From CAYRDK01 sp043819345 (GTDB lineage Bacteria; Omnitrophota; Gorgyraeia; Velamenicoccales; Velamenicoccaceae), in assembly GCA_043819345.1 (NCBI GenBank), contig JBDREX010000025.1, forward strand, positions 1 to 63,167: 63,167 nt of DNA, given 5' to 3'. Shown here piece after piece: positions 8,848-17,540 of the stretch; the stretch's first letter is position 1, and the number at the start of each line of letters is the position of its first letter. The notes under the pieces were generated by a model, which was not told the DNA's origin, did not search any database, and was given only the letters and a program-made list of their open reading frames with translations. Made by a program: the position numbers and the translations under genes.

Positions 8848-10034
8848 CGCAAAAAGACCTCCATCAACTGATGCCCATTAAAAAAATCCTTGCTCTTTTT
8901 GGCTTCAGCTTCACTAAAAGCAGAAAAACCATTTTTCTCTATTCCCTGCCCCATCATAGCCACACAAACAGGGCTCGCTGTATGTTTTCGCTGGAGAACA
9001 GGTGTCGCATGGTCAGGAGCAACCAAAATCCTATAATCATCCCTGTTCTGAAAATGCTTCAAAACTGCACCAACAATCATCTTATCAAAACGTTCAATAG
9101 AAGTGATTTTCATTCTCAAATCACCATTATGCCCCGCTTCATCCGTCGCTTCCACATGGACAAAAACAAAATCTAAACGCTCAAGAGCCTTTAACGCTGC
9201 TTGCGCTTTTCCAGTGTAATTCGTATCATAATAGCCTGTCGCGCCTTCTACATTAATCACCTCTAATCCAATAATCTTACCAATCCCCTTAATCAGATCA
9301 ACTGCTGAAATAACGGCGCCACTCAACCCAAACTTATCTTTAAAAAGAGGCATGCCGGACTTCTGTCCCTGTCCCCAAAGCCAAATCATATTTGCAGGAT
9401 TCTCTTTTAAATCCACCCGAACCTTATTGATCTCATGAGAAGCCAAAAAAGCACGTGACCTATTCATCAGCTCAGTAATCCGCTTAGCTCCCTTACCTTT
9501 TGGTAAAAATTTTACTATGGGCTTATTAAGAATATCATGCGGCGGGTAGCATGTTAAATTAACCAGCTCACCAACATCGCCCCCTTTTAAAACTAATAAA
9601 TGCCTATAGCTGACTCCGGGAAAAAAACGAACGTCAGTATCACCAATTTCTTTATCAATGTCCTGAATAAGAGAAGCAGCCTCTCCGGTTGAAATGTGAC
9701 CTGCGCTATAATCAGCCATCTTCTCTTCAGACACTGTAACAAGATTGCACCTAAAAGCAACCTCATCTGATTTTAAATCAACGCCCAAATAAGCGGCCTC
9801 CAAAGGAGCACGGCCCGAATAATATTTGGCCGGATCATACCCTAAAATAGAAAGATTGGCAACATCTGAAGCCGGAGCAAACTTGTCCGGAATTGTTTTC
9901 GTTTGAGCCAAAATACCATTTTTGACAATATAATCCATATGAGGTGTCTGAGCAGCCTCTAACGGCGTTTTTCCACCCAACTGCTCAATAGGCTCATCAG
10001 CCATCCCATCAGGAACAAGGACAATATATTTCAT
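8844..10034 (-). CDS. Phosphoglycerate-mutase-superfamily protein, probable homoserine kinase
   Basis: 396 residues of the alkaline-phosphatase superfamily, related to archaeal-type cofactor-independent phosphoglycerate mutase (ApgM). VPDGMAD at residues 7-13 and ASDVANLSILGYDP carry the metal-binding Asp and the expected phospho-Ser region; HVEATDEAGHNGD and APDHATP supply later metal ligands. A paralogous subfamily (TIGR02535, proposed homoserine kinase) occurs in organisms that lack ThrB and sits beside hom and thrC. Here the gene lies in exactly that operon (hom-thrC-coaB-this gene), and no GHMP-type thrB is present in the window. I infer ATP:homoserine phosphotransfer; the alternative is a glycolytic 2,3-BPG-independent mutase. 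It overlaps coaB by 4 bp. Confidence 0.75.
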   Translation of the reverse strand: MKYIVLVPDGMADEPIEQLGGKTPLEAAQTPHMDYIVKNGILAQTKTIPDKFAPASDVANLSILGYDPAKYYSGRAPLEAAYLGVDLKSDEVAFRCNLVTVSEEKMADYSAGHISTGEAASLIQDIDKEIGDTDVRFFPGVSYRHLLVLKGGDVGELVNLTCYPPHDILNKPIVKFLPKGKGAKRITELMNRSRAFLASHEINKVRVDLKENPANMIWLWGQGQKSGMPLFKDKFGLSGAVISAVDLIKGIGKIIGLEVINVEGATGYYDTNYTGKAQAALKALERLDFVFVHVEATDEAGHNGDLRMKITSIERFDKMIVGAVLKHFQNRDDYRILVAPDHATPVLQRKHTASPVCVAMMGQGIEKNGFSAFSEAEAKKSKDFFNGHQLMEVFLR

Positions 10035-10687
10035 CGCTCCACTCTTTTCTTTATCGCCTCAAATAAATTTTTTGCTAATTTCTTTTTTGAAAAAGCTTTT
10101 GAAACAACATGGCCCTGATGGTCCACAATAGAACCACGATAGGAAGCCCCTTTGAAATAATTAGCAACAACCATATCCGCCTCAGCTTTTTTTAAAGCCG
10201 ACAAAGCTCGCCTAAAATACTCCTTCTGCGTCAAGCCACTCTCCAGTTTAAACATAACTAATAAAGCATGTGGATTCAACCGTCTAATCAAATGAACAAG
10301 CTTTGGAGCTTTTTTAAATTTCAATACAAGAGTTTCTTTCTCTGAAGAAATTTTACCCCTATTGTTTGCGCAAATATAATCACTTACAGCCGCGCAATGG
10401 ATAATCACATCATACTTTTTAACAGTAAGAATTTTCTTGATCAATGAAAGAAGCTCATGAAAATAGCAAAATCTAAAAATCTTTAAAGATTCGCTAAAAG
10501 CCACATTTCCACCAACAGGCCCCAAGAACAAATCCGTTTTAAATCCCAATCTAACAGATTCCTCTGCTAAAAATAAGCCCATCTGCCCACTAGAAATATT
10601 ACTTAGAACGCGCACATCATCAACAGGAACCCATGTTGGGCCTGCTGTTATAAGGACTTTCTTATTTTTCAGGAAATAATCCCCCAT
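10031..10687 (-). CDS. coaB: Stand-alone phosphopantothenate-cysteine ligase (CoaB domain)
   Basis: 218 residues corresponding only to the CoaB half of the usual CoaBC (Dfp) protein. The nucleotide-binding start VLITAGPTWVPVDDVR followed by SNISSGQMG matches the family's ITAGPT..PiDpVR..SN.SSGkMG signature. The flavin-dependent CoaC decarboxylase domain is absent, so that activity must be encoded elsewhere or be supplied by a separate CoaC. It sits 11 bp after thrC and overlaps the phosphomutase-like gene by 4 bp, so it is co-transcribed with threonine genes without an obvious pathway link. The ligase makes 4'-phosphopantothenoyl-cysteine on the way to coenzyme A. Confidence 0.85.
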   Translation of the reverse strand: MGDYFLKNKKVLITAGPTWVPVDDVRVLSNISSGQMGLFLAEESVRLGFKTDLFLGPVGGNVAFSESLKIFRFCYFHELLSLIKKILTVKKYDVIIHCAAVSDYICANNRGKISSEKETLVLKFKKAPKLVHLIRRLNPHALLVMFKLESGLTQKEYFRRALSALKKAEADMVVANYFKGASYRGSIVDHQGHVVSKAFSKKKLAKNLFEAIKKRVER

Positions 10688-10698
10688 CTCAAGCCCAG

Positions 10699-11754
10699 TT
10701 AAAATCCGATCTCTTTTAAAATTAATTTTACGTTCGGCTTTAAAACCTTTGGTTTTTTAACACAAGCGATCGCTCGATCAGGGTCCTTTAGGCCATGCCC
10801 TGTTAAAACACACACCAATATCGCACCCTTCGTTTTATGAAAAAAACCGCTTTTGGCCAACTTAAGAACACCGGCGACACTGGCTGCCGAAGCAGGCTCT
10901 GCAAAAACACCCTCTTTAACAGCGAGCAATTTATAAGCAGCAATGATCTCCTTGTCTGTAACAGCGTCAATTAAACCCTTTGATTCATCCCGGGCACTAA
11001 CAGCCTGCTGCCAACTGGCAGGATTGCCTATTTTGATAGCCGTAGCCAATGTCTTTGGATTTTTAACCGCTTTACCTTGAACAATCGGCGAAGCACCCTT
11101 AGCCTGAAAGCCAAGCATTTTAGGCAACTGCTTAATTAATCCGGCCGCATGATATTCTTTATACCCTTTCCAATACGCTGTAATATTGCCCGCATTGCCA
11201 ACCGGGATAGCATGATAATATGGCGCCTCTTTCAAAAAATCACAGATTTCAAAAGCCCCCGTTTTCTGTCCCTCAATCCTATAAGGATTTATAGAATTGA
11301 CAAGCGTAATCGGATATTTCGCTGTAATCTCTCTAACAATATCAAGCGCGTCATCAAAATTGCCTTTGATAGCTAACACTTTAGCACCATGAATCAGGGC
11401 CTGAGCTAATTTTCCCAAAGCGATAGCACCCGCGGGAAGGATAACCGCGCAATTCAGTCCTCCTCTGGCCGCATAAGCGGCAGCAGACGCAGAAGTATTT
11501 CCTGTTGAAGCACACATGACAGCTTTTGAGCCCTCTTCTTTGGCCTTAGAAATTGCCATCGTCATACCACGATCTTTAAAGGAACCCGTTGGATTCAATC
11601 CTTCATACTTTAAATAAACCTTGCATCCAATAATTTCACTTAAAGAAGGAGCATAAATTAAAGGCGTACCACCCTCATTGAGCGAAACAATCGGCGTCTT
11701 AGCACTTACCGGCAAAAATTTATAGTATTTCTCGATTAAGCCATGAGCTGCCAC
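10699..11754 (-). CDS. thrC: Threonine synthase
   Basis: A PLP enzyme that converts O-phosphohomoserine to threonine. Key parts are LNEGGTPLI near the N-terminus, the PLP lysine in NPTGSFKDRGM, the CASTGNTSASAAAYAARGG glycine-rich block and VGNAGN, followed by a C-terminal TGHGLKD. I chose a GTG start at 11754. A GGAGG lies nine bases upstream, inside the last codons of hom, and this leaves a 1-bp gap to the hom stop. The longer open frame to 11829 would put 25 unrelated residues before the conserved LIEKYYKFLP start and overlap hom by 74 bp. At 351 residues it is a typical short bacterial ThrC. Confidence 0.94.
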   Translation of the reverse strand: MAAHGLIEKYYKFLPVSAKTPIVSLNEGGTPLIYAPSLSEIIGCKVYLKYEGLNPTGSFKDRGMTMAISKAKEEGSKAVMCASTGNTSASAAAYAARGGLNCAVILPAGAIALGKLAQALIHGAKVLAIKGNFDDALDIVREITAKYPITLVNSINPYRIEGQKTGAFEICDFLKEAPYYHAIPVGNAGNITAYWKGYKEYHAAGLIKQLPKMLGFQAKGASPIVQGKAVKNPKTLATAIKIGNPASWQQAVSARDESKGLIDAVTDKEIIAAYKLLAVKEGVFAEPASAASVAGVLKLAKSGFFHKTKGAILVCVLTGHGLKDPDRAIACVKKPKVLKPNVKLILKEIGF

Positions 11755-11755
11755 G

Positions 11756-13042
11756 TTAAATGTCCTCCATACGAATTTTAACAGTCTTTCCCTTAACAAT
11801 GGCAAGCTTATCAATAGCGGCCAAAGCACAGCTTAAATCTTTTTCGCGCAAATGATGCGTAATCATGACAACAGGAACAAACTTCGCACGCTTACGTTCC
11901 TTCTGACTCACCTGAGCAATGCCAATATGATATTTGCCTAGAATTCCGGATATTTTAGCCAAAATCCCCGGCTTATCGATCGCCATAAAACGCAAATAAT
12001 ATCTGCTAACAACATTATCTAAATTTCGAATTCTCTTAATCCTCGGCTTAGCTAACACTTCATGAGCTAAACCACTGTCAACCTGACGGCCTAAATCCAC
12101 CAGATCACTCACCACAGCAGACGCCGTTGGAAATTGCCCGGCACCTCTTCCATAAAACAACATATCACCGACCATATCCCCCTGTAAAAGCGCAGCATTG
12201 AAAACACCATTAACCGCGGCCAACATATGCTCTTTCGGCAACATAGTCGGATGAACTCTTGCCTCCAATTCATCGCCTACTTTTTTAGCAATGGCTAAAG
12301 GTTTTATAACAAACCCCATCTCTTCGGCATATCGAACATCCATATGTGACACATGAGCGATTCCTTCCCGCACAATCTTCTCAAATGGTATAAGCTTGGA
12401 AAACAACAAGTAGCAAAGGACAACCAATTTATGCGCCGCATCAATGCCTTCTACATCAAACCGGGGATTTCTCTCTGCATAGCCTTTTTTCTTAGCAATA
12501 GACAAGGCTTCAAAAAAACTTAAACCTTCATTGCGCATCTTGGTTAATAAATAATTTGATGTGCCGTTAATAATGCCAAAAAAAGAGTCTATCCGGCTTG
12601 AAACAAGGCTCTCCTGCAATGATTTGATAATAGGAATACCTCCACAAACAGAAGCCTCAAATTTCAAAAACCGTTTCTTCTGACGAGCCAAACATAAAAG
12701 ATGATCAATATCCGTTGCTAAAAGCGCTTTATTAGCGGTCACAACGTGCTTACCCTCTTTTAAAGACTGAACAATAAACTCTCTGGCCGGGTGAGTTCCG
12801 CCAACCAATTCAACCACCACATCGATCTTTTCATGCTTGATCACATCCATCGGATTTGTTGTAAATAAAGTTGGCGGCAATTTAAGATTTTTTGCCTGAG
12901 AACGGCGCGTATCACACGCCAACACAAGATGCAAATCAATTCCTGAGCGTTCTAAAATCAAATGCCTACGCTCCCTTAAAGCTTTAACAACTCCGGAACC
13001 GATCGTACCCAAACCGATAACACCAATATTTATTTTTTTCAC
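11756..13042 (-). CDS. hom: Homoserine dehydrogenase
   Basis: NAD(P)-dependent reduction of aspartate semialdehyde to homoserine. The N-terminal Rossmann signature GVIGLGTIGSGVVKAL lies at about residues 8-23. VTANKALLA, GGIPIIKSL and GIINGTSNYLLTKM are catalytic-domain blocks, and the last 80 residues form an ACT domain (YYLRFMAIDKPGILAKI), consistent with feedback inhibition by threonine. The length of 428 is normal. It heads the operon hom-thrC-coaB-homoserine-kinase-like-cstA, so the three steps from aspartate semialdehyde to threonine are clustered. The tRNA-Pro region lies upstream. Confidence 0.96.
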   Translation of the reverse strand: MKKINIGVIGLGTIGSGVVKALRERRHLILERSGIDLHLVLACDTRRSQAKNLKLPPTLFTTNPMDVIKHEKIDVVVELVGGTHPAREFIVQSLKEGKHVVTANKALLATDIDHLLCLARQKKRFLKFEASVCGGIPIIKSLQESLVSSRIDSFFGIINGTSNYLLTKMRNEGLSFFEALSIAKKKGYAERNPRFDVEGIDAAHKLVVLCYLLFSKLIPFEKIVREGIAHVSHMDVRYAEEMGFVIKPLAIAKKVGDELEARVHPTMLPKEHMLAAVNGVFNAALLQGDMVGDMLFYGRGAGQFPTASAVVSDLVDLGRQVDSGLAHEVLAKPRIKRIRNLDNVVSRYYLRFMAIDKPGILAKISGILGKYHIGIAQVSQKERKRAKFVPVVMITHHLREKDLSCALAAIDKLAIVKGKTVKIRMEDI

Positions 13043-13122
13043 TTTATTACCCCCGTCAACATTCTCTTTATTTCAAAATCTCATTTTTTAGCAATACCCT
13101 ACCGTGATACAAAAATAAATAG

Positions 13123-13196
13123 TCGGGGAGAGCGGACTCGAACCGCTGGCCCCTTGAACCCCATTCAAGTGCGCTACCAAACTGCGCCACTCCCCG
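13123..13196 (-). tRNA. tRNA-Pro (GGG)
   Basis: The minus strand folds as a complete cloverleaf. The 7-bp acceptor stem is CGGGGAG/CTCCCCG, the D-arm is GCGC...GCGC, the anticodon stem is CTTGA/TCAAG with loop ATGGGGT (anticodon GGG), the T-arm contains GGTTCGAGTCC, and the discriminator is A. The 3' CCA is not encoded. The 27 bases at its 5' end (13170-13196) are repeated exactly at 13288-13314, upstream in transcription direction. Confidence 0.93.
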
Positions 13197-13218
13197 ATGT
13201 TTTTTTCATACCGCGAGA

Positions 13219-13314
13219 AACCCCATTCCCCGCGCCAAAAAACGAGGCGCGGGACTTCCTAAATTTTTCATTTTGGAAGGTCGCAAATGCGCTACCAAAC
13301 TGCGCCACTCCCCG
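13219..13314 (-). pseudogene. Broken tRNA-Pro copy with palindromic insertion in the anticodon arm
   Basis: In transcription direction this starts with a perfect 27-nt copy of the tRNA-Pro 5' half (13288-13314). A 59-bp insertion follows (13229-13287), and then the anticodon-loop piece resumes (AACCCCATTC on the plus strand, 13219-13228), after which similarity to the tRNA fades. The insert contains a perfect hairpin CCCGCGCC/GGCGCGGG (13229-13253) and a second imperfect hairpin ACTTCC/GGAAGGT (13254-13281). It cannot fold as a tRNA. The first hairpin resembles one in the broken tRNA-Thr copy at 22531-22551. Apart from the tRNA and this copy, the gap from 13043 to 13396 shows no gene. Confidence 0.8.
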
Positions 13315-13396
13315 AAAAATCAGCCGACAGATGACAGAAAACAGACATAACAAAAACAACAAAAAAATTTAAGAAAAATCAAATCCTAAAAAATTT

Positions 13397-14395
13397 TTAA
13401 AGCTCTATTTTTTTCTCTCTGAGCATCAAACTTTTAACAGCCGTCTTAGGTGAACGCCCCCTAAAGAGCACGCGATAAATTTCATGCGTAATCGGCAAAT
13501 CAATGCGATATTTTTTTCCCAAGCTTAAAGCCGCCTTCACAGTCGTAACACCTTCAGCCACCATCTTCATGGAAGCCATAACTTTTTTCAAAGGAACGCC
13601 TTTACCAATTTGCTCGCCAACAAAATGATTCCGGCTCAAACAATTAAAACAGGTTGTTACCAAATCACCGAGCCCGCTAACACCTGAGAATGTATCCCTT
13701 TTAGCACCCATGGCTATCCCCAGCCGCGACATCTCAGCTAACCCACGAGAAAGAATAGCAGCTTTTGTATTTGTTCCAAACCCAAGACCATCAGATACAC
13801 CACAGGCAATGGCGATAATATTTTTTAAACTACCACCCAATTCAACTCCTGCAACATCCGCATTGGCATAAACTCTAAAATGCGCGCACATAAAAATATC
13901 CTGTAAATCTGTCATCAGTTTTTTATCCTTAGAAGACACAACGACTGTCGTAGGAATACCGGCTGCCACCTCCTGAGCAATAGTAGGACCTGACAAAACA
14001 GCAATCGATCGGCTATGCCAAACGTCCTTTATCACCTCTGACATCCGTAACAGCGTCCCATTTTCAATCCCCTTAACAACACTGACAACAGGTACATTAC
14101 GATTATAAAATCGTGCCCCTTTTAAAAGAACTCCACGCAAATATTGCGAAGGAACAGCTACAACAACAAGATCACAATCCAAAGCTTCCTGTAAATCTGA
14201 ACTAATAAAAAGCGATTTCGGAATCTTAACGCCCTTAAGATAATAGGGATTTACTCTTTTTTGATCTAAAATGCGGGCATAATCCCTGAAAGGACTCCAT
14301 AATGTAACGTGGCAACCTTTATCATGAAGCAGAATCGCCAGAGCAGTTCCCCATCCCCCATCACCTAATACTGTAATTTTGTTATAATAAGGCAT
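13397..14395 (-). CDS. gpsA: NAD(P)H-dependent glycerol-3-phosphate dehydrogenase
   Basis: Makes sn-glycerol 3-phosphate from DHAP for phospholipid synthesis. The N-terminal VLGDGGWGTALAILL is the Rossmann motif, and PSQYLRGVL, SVVKGIENGT, LSGPTIAQEVA and ELGGSLKNIIAIACG (with the catalytic Lys) are family blocks, as is SGLGDLVTTC. The length of 332 residues is typical. It is flanked by the tRNA-Pro region and by a 205-bp AT-rich gap, so it is probably transcribed alone. A 6-bp inverted repeat CCAGGC...GCCTGG lies just upstream at 14412-14429. plsX and plsY are not in the window. Confidence 0.96.
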   Translation of the reverse strand: MPYYNKITVLGDGGWGTALAILLHDKGCHVTLWSPFRDYARILDQKRVNPYYLKGVKIPKSLFISSDLQEALDCDLVVVAVPSQYLRGVLLKGARFYNRNVPVVSVVKGIENGTLLRMSEVIKDVWHSRSIAVLSGPTIAQEVAAGIPTTVVVSSKDKKLMTDLQDIFMCAHFRVYANADVAGVELGGSLKNIIAIACGVSDGLGFGTNTKAAILSRGLAEMSRLGIAMGAKRDTFSGVSGLGDLVTTCFNCLSRNHFVGEQIGKGVPLKKVMASMKMVAEGVTTVKAALSLGKKYRIDLPITHEIYRVLFRGRSPKTAVKSLMLREKKIEL

Positions 14396-14411
14396 ATAAA
14401 CTTTTCTATAC

Positions 14412-14429
14412 CCAGGCTAGAACGCCTGG
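14412..14429. other. Inverted repeat upstream of gpsA
   Basis: A perfect 6-bp inverted repeat, CCAGGC and GCCTGG, with a 6-bp spacer, lies 17 bp upstream of the gpsA start in an otherwise AT-rich 205-bp gap. There is no T-run on either side, so it is not a clear terminator. It could be an operator or an RNA hairpin in the gpsA leader. Confidence 0.35.
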
Positions 14430-14600
14430 ATTAAGTCACTTTTAGTGCAAACCAAACAATTATAGATAGTTATGAAAATATAATTTAGCCACTTAAACTT
14501 TTAACGCATTATTTTACATGAATATTAATATTATGTCAATGAGTTCAAATAGCTTTAATATCAATATGTTATACATTAAAAATAAGAAAAGTGGTGGGAA

Positions 14601-16631
14601 CTAAAGAAGAATATTCTTAATATCATTGAGATGGAGAAAAGCCTCTTCTTCCCCGCGTGCAATTAAATCCTGGGCATTCTCAAACTCATACCAAGAAACA
14701 GACGTCATGTCCGGATGAAGCGTCACGTCTGCCTGGCTCAGGCTGCTCAACTGCGCCAAAAGATATTCCATAGACTGAACACTTGAGACAATAACATCAA
14801 AAATATTAGGCCTTAAAAAAGAAGTTATTTTTTTATTTAATAAAACGGCCATTCTCTTTAAAGCAAACATTTTACTATCTTCGGCAATTCTCTGATCCAT
14901 CTGTTCATACGTACGCTCAATATCAACAGAACTTGGCAGAACATTAACCGCAACAATCTTCTTAGCCCCAGCCTCTACCAAAATATCTGTCGGCAAAGGA
15001 TTCAGTATGCCTCCATCAATATATATATGGTTAGCAATCCGATACGGACGAAAAACACCCGGGATAGAAATGCTGGCCATCACCGCATCAATCAATTTAC
15101 CGCTATCAAAAACAACCTGTCTCATACTAGTACAATCACAAGCTACAACTTTAAATGGCCGGACCAGATCACGAAACGTCGCATTTTTCAGATATTTTTT
15201 TAAGAATGAATGAATATGTTTTCCTCGTATAAGGCCACGAACAGGCAAAGCTAAATCATCTAAGCCGAAGAAATACTTTTTATTTTTATTAACCAGGATA
15301 ATCTGCTCGATATCGTGAGCGGAATACCCTAAGCACCAAAAAGCACCAATGAGCGCACCGATGCTTGAGCCTGAAACCATATCAATAGGAATCTTATTGT
15401 TCTCCAGAACTTTTAATACGCCAATATGCGATAGCCCCATAGCAGACCCACTACCCAAAGCCAGCCCAACCAAAGCTTCTCCCAACTGGCGCGCAATCCT
15501 GCGAATAACTTTTGAATACGGATTATCACTATCCGAGGAAATAAAAAAAGGTGTTTGTTGAACCTGCGGAAGAGTTGCAAAGATAGGCTTATGAAACAAA
15601 GCTGCCTCTTGCTCATAAGACAATTTTGAACCTTTCCCGTGTAATTCCGGCTCCTCTAAAATAATAAATTTTACCTTTTTCTTTAGTTCGGCATCAGCCC
15701 AAACACCCGCTGACTGCATAATCTGTGACATTTTTTTCAAAGAAGCCTGGTCAGGTGAAGCAAGAAGATGCACGTCATCTGATTGTGCCAAAACTTTAAA
15801 GGCCTGCGGCCCAAGCGCTGAAGCCAGATGAACAATGCAATAGTGATAATCATTAACCAGCATCGTTAATAAAGAAATCAAAAAAGGCGCTAATGATTCA
15901 TCTTTTTTTTCAGGAAGAACACGTAAAACATCAATCCCTTTAAAATCTTTGACAATGTGCCGCATCGCATCTTCCGTATTAAAAAACTGCTCCGATGTTT
16001 TAAATCCACACTCGGGCTCCAGCCCTAAAGACTCGCAAACCAGCGAATCCTGCGTAACCGTATCAACAAGAATAACTTTTTTATTCGTCTCTTTTTTCAA
16101 ACCGAAGGCTAAATTCAAGGCATAAAGAGCTGTCTCGTGCTGAATCGGCACGTCCCCATAAATCGCAATAATCGTACTTTCAAAGATCGATTTGGAATGG
16201 ATGTCTTTTCTTTTAAGGCGGCGAGAAAGCATCTGGCTTAAGCTAATAGCCAGACTAGGGATATTCTTTAGAATTGTGTCAAAATTTTCTTTAGAAATCT
16301 TTGCAATAACCGTATCATTAACAGCACGTGTACTCACAGAATGAGGATCACCCGTCAACAAAGAGATAAACCCAAAAAACTTCCCCCTGTGAATATACTC
16401 AAGAGTGGTCTCAACATTATCTTTTTCTGTAAAGATTTCCACCCTGCCAGTAATAATACAATAAAAAGCATCCGGAGAATCCCCCTGACGGTAAATAATC
16501 TCTGATTTCTTATACTCAAAAATTTCTAAAGCATCAAAAACAAGTTTTCTTTTAAAAAAATTAAGTTTAGAGAACAAAGGAATTTGTCTGAATATCAGGG
16601 ACTTGTCAAAAAGGTAGGAAGACCTATTCAT
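14601..16631 (-). CDS. Patatin-like phospholipase with cyclic-nucleotide-binding domain (NTE-like)
   Basis: 676 residues in three parts. Residues 10-140 form a CAP-family cyclic-nucleotide-binding domain (GKFFGFISLLTGDPHS region). Residues 150-360 resemble a degenerate ParA/MinD-like fold (TIIAIYGDVP...KVILVDT) with no P-loop lysine, so probably no ATPase. Residues 385-560 are a patatin domain with oxyanion GSGSAMG (393-399), nucleophile GSSIG (Ser423) and DGG (Asp539). The dyad is intact, so lysophospholipase or esterase activity is expected. This layout matches bacterial NTE-like proteins. It is the last gene after a sensor kinase and three receivers, 50 bp from the nearest receiver, and may be their output. 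The ligand of the cNMP domain is unknown. Confidence 0.85.
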   Translation of the reverse strand: MNRSSYLFDKSLIFRQIPLFSKLNFFKRKLVFDALEIFEYKKSEIIYRQGDSPDAFYCIITGRVEIFTEKDNVETTLEYIHRGKFFGFISLLTGDPHSVSTRAVNDTVIAKISKENFDTILKNIPSLAISLSQMLSRRLKRKDIHSKSIFESTIIAIYGDVPIQHETALYALNLAFGLKKETNKKVILVDTVTQDSLVCESLGLEPECGFKTSEQFFNTEDAMRHIVKDFKGIDVLRVLPEKKDESLAPFLISLLTMLVNDYHYCIVHLASALGPQAFKVLAQSDDVHLLASPDQASLKKMSQIMQSAGVWADAELKKKVKFIILEEPELHGKGSKLSYEQEAALFHKPIFATLPQVQQTPFFISSDSDNPYSKVIRRIARQLGEALVGLALGSGSAMGLSHIGVLKVLENNKIPIDMVSGSSIGALIGAFWCLGYSAHDIEQIILVNKNKKYFFGLDDLALPVRGLIRGKHIHSFLKKYLKNATFRDLVRPFKVVACDCTSMRQVVFDSGKLIDAVMASISIPGVFRPYRIANHIYIDGGILNPLPTDILVEAGAKKIVAVNVLPSSVDIERTYEQMDQRIAEDSKMFALKRMAVLLNKKITSFLRPNIFDVIVSSVQSMEYLLAQLSSLSQADVTLHPDMTSVSWYEFENAQDLIARGEEEAFLHLNDIKNILL

Positions 16632-16681
16632 ATTTTATAGTATAATTTCAACTTCAACGACATCATCATCTCAATAAAACT

Positions 16682-17059
16682 TTATTTATCACCTATAAGC
16701 ATCGCAATTTCATCAAGCAGTTCTTTCGGATCATAAGGCTTTGCTACAAAAAAATTATGCCCAACTTCATGGCCACTGACTCTTTCTTCTTTTTTTGTGT
16801 ATAGACAAGTTAGAAACAAAATAGGAATGTCTTTGGTAGCAGGGTCCTCATGCAAAATTGCAGCTACCTGCGAGCCGTCCATCTCAGGCATGAGAATATC
16901 CAGAATAATCAAGTGAGGTTTGTCTCTTTTCGCAATTTCAATAGCATCTTTGCCATTTGTTATTGTCAAAACTTCATAACCGGCCGCTATTAACCGCCTT
17001 GACAACAATTCTAAAACGTCCTTCTCATCATCCACGGCCAGCACTACTTTTTTTTGCAT
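16682..17059 (-). CDS. Stand-alone response-regulator receiver domain
   Basis: 125 residues forming a single CheY-like receiver: acidic pair near residue 10 (VDDE), phospho-acceptor Asp54 in LIILDILMPEMDG, a T at the conserved switch position (FLTCL) and Lys in AKPYD. There is no output domain. It is a close paralogue of the receiver just upstream, sharing the FLTCL.TK.EE and G..G.NFF.AKPYD segments. A TCCTCC block on the plus strand gives a strong GGAGGA ribosome-binding site before the ATG. It is encoded 67 bp after its paralogue and 50 bp before the patatin gene, so it probably receives phosphate from the large kinase of the same operon. Confidence 0.93.
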   Translation of the reverse strand: MQKKVVLAVDDEKDVLELLSRRLIAAGYEVLTITNGKDAIEIAKRDKPHLIILDILMPEMDGSQVAAILHEDPATKDIPILFLTCLYTKKEERVSGHEVGHNFFVAKPYDPKELLDEIAMLIGDK

Positions 17060-17126
17060 TTCTCCTCCTCTTGATGGATAATTTCGCTCGCTTTAAATTG
17101 TATAAAGCACGGTTTTTTCTATAAAA

Positions 17127-17498
17127 TCATTTCAAACGCTTCTCAACCTCACCCAAAAGCTCACCTACATCATATGGCTTAGCAATAAAAAAGTTCTGCC
17201 CCAACACATGACCGCACACTTTCTCCTCCTGCTTCGTAAATAAACACGTCAAAAAAAGTATAGGAATACTCTTTGTTTTTGGATCCTGAGCCAAAACGGA
17301 AGCAACTTCTGAACCATCCATTTCCGGCATAGCAATATCCAATATGATCAAATTGGGGCTACTCTTTTGCACTTCCTCTAAAGCCTGCTTGCCTGAAGAC
17401 GCTTTAGTAACTTCGTAACCAGCCTTGACCAAGCGTTCGCCAAGAAGCATTAATACATCCGGTTCATCATCAACAATCAGCACTTTCTTTTTATCCAT
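17127..17498 (-). CDS. Stand-alone response-regulator receiver domain
   Basis: 123 residues, a receiver-only protein with VDDE near residue 10, phospho-acceptor Asp54 in LIILDIAMPEMDG, and the KPYD lysine. It resembles the next receiver (16682-17059) along its whole length and looks like a tandem duplicate. A GGAGAT ribosome-binding site precedes the ATG. It sits between two other receivers downstream of the sensor kinase; the lack of any effector domain points to phosphorelay or protein-protein signalling, perhaps to the patatin. Confidence 0.93.
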   Translation of the reverse strand: MDKKKVLIVDDEPDVLMLLGERLVKAGYEVTKASSGKQALEEVQKSSPNLIILDIAMPEMDGSEVASVLAQDPKTKSIPILFLTCLFTKQEEKVCGHVLGQNFFIAKPYDVGELLGEVEKRLK

Positions 17499-17540
17499 TT
17501 TTCATCTCCTTAATATTGCTCACAATTAAATATCAGTTTA

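Noticed and set aside
11755..11829. Longer N-terminus for threonine synthase
   Set aside because: The 25 extra residues are encoded inside hom in another frame and are not part of the family; the GTG at 11754 has a good ribosome-binding site.
13154..13372. Open frames over the tRNA-Pro region on both strands
   Set aside because: They overlap the tRNA and its broken copy; composition follows the tRNA, not a protein.
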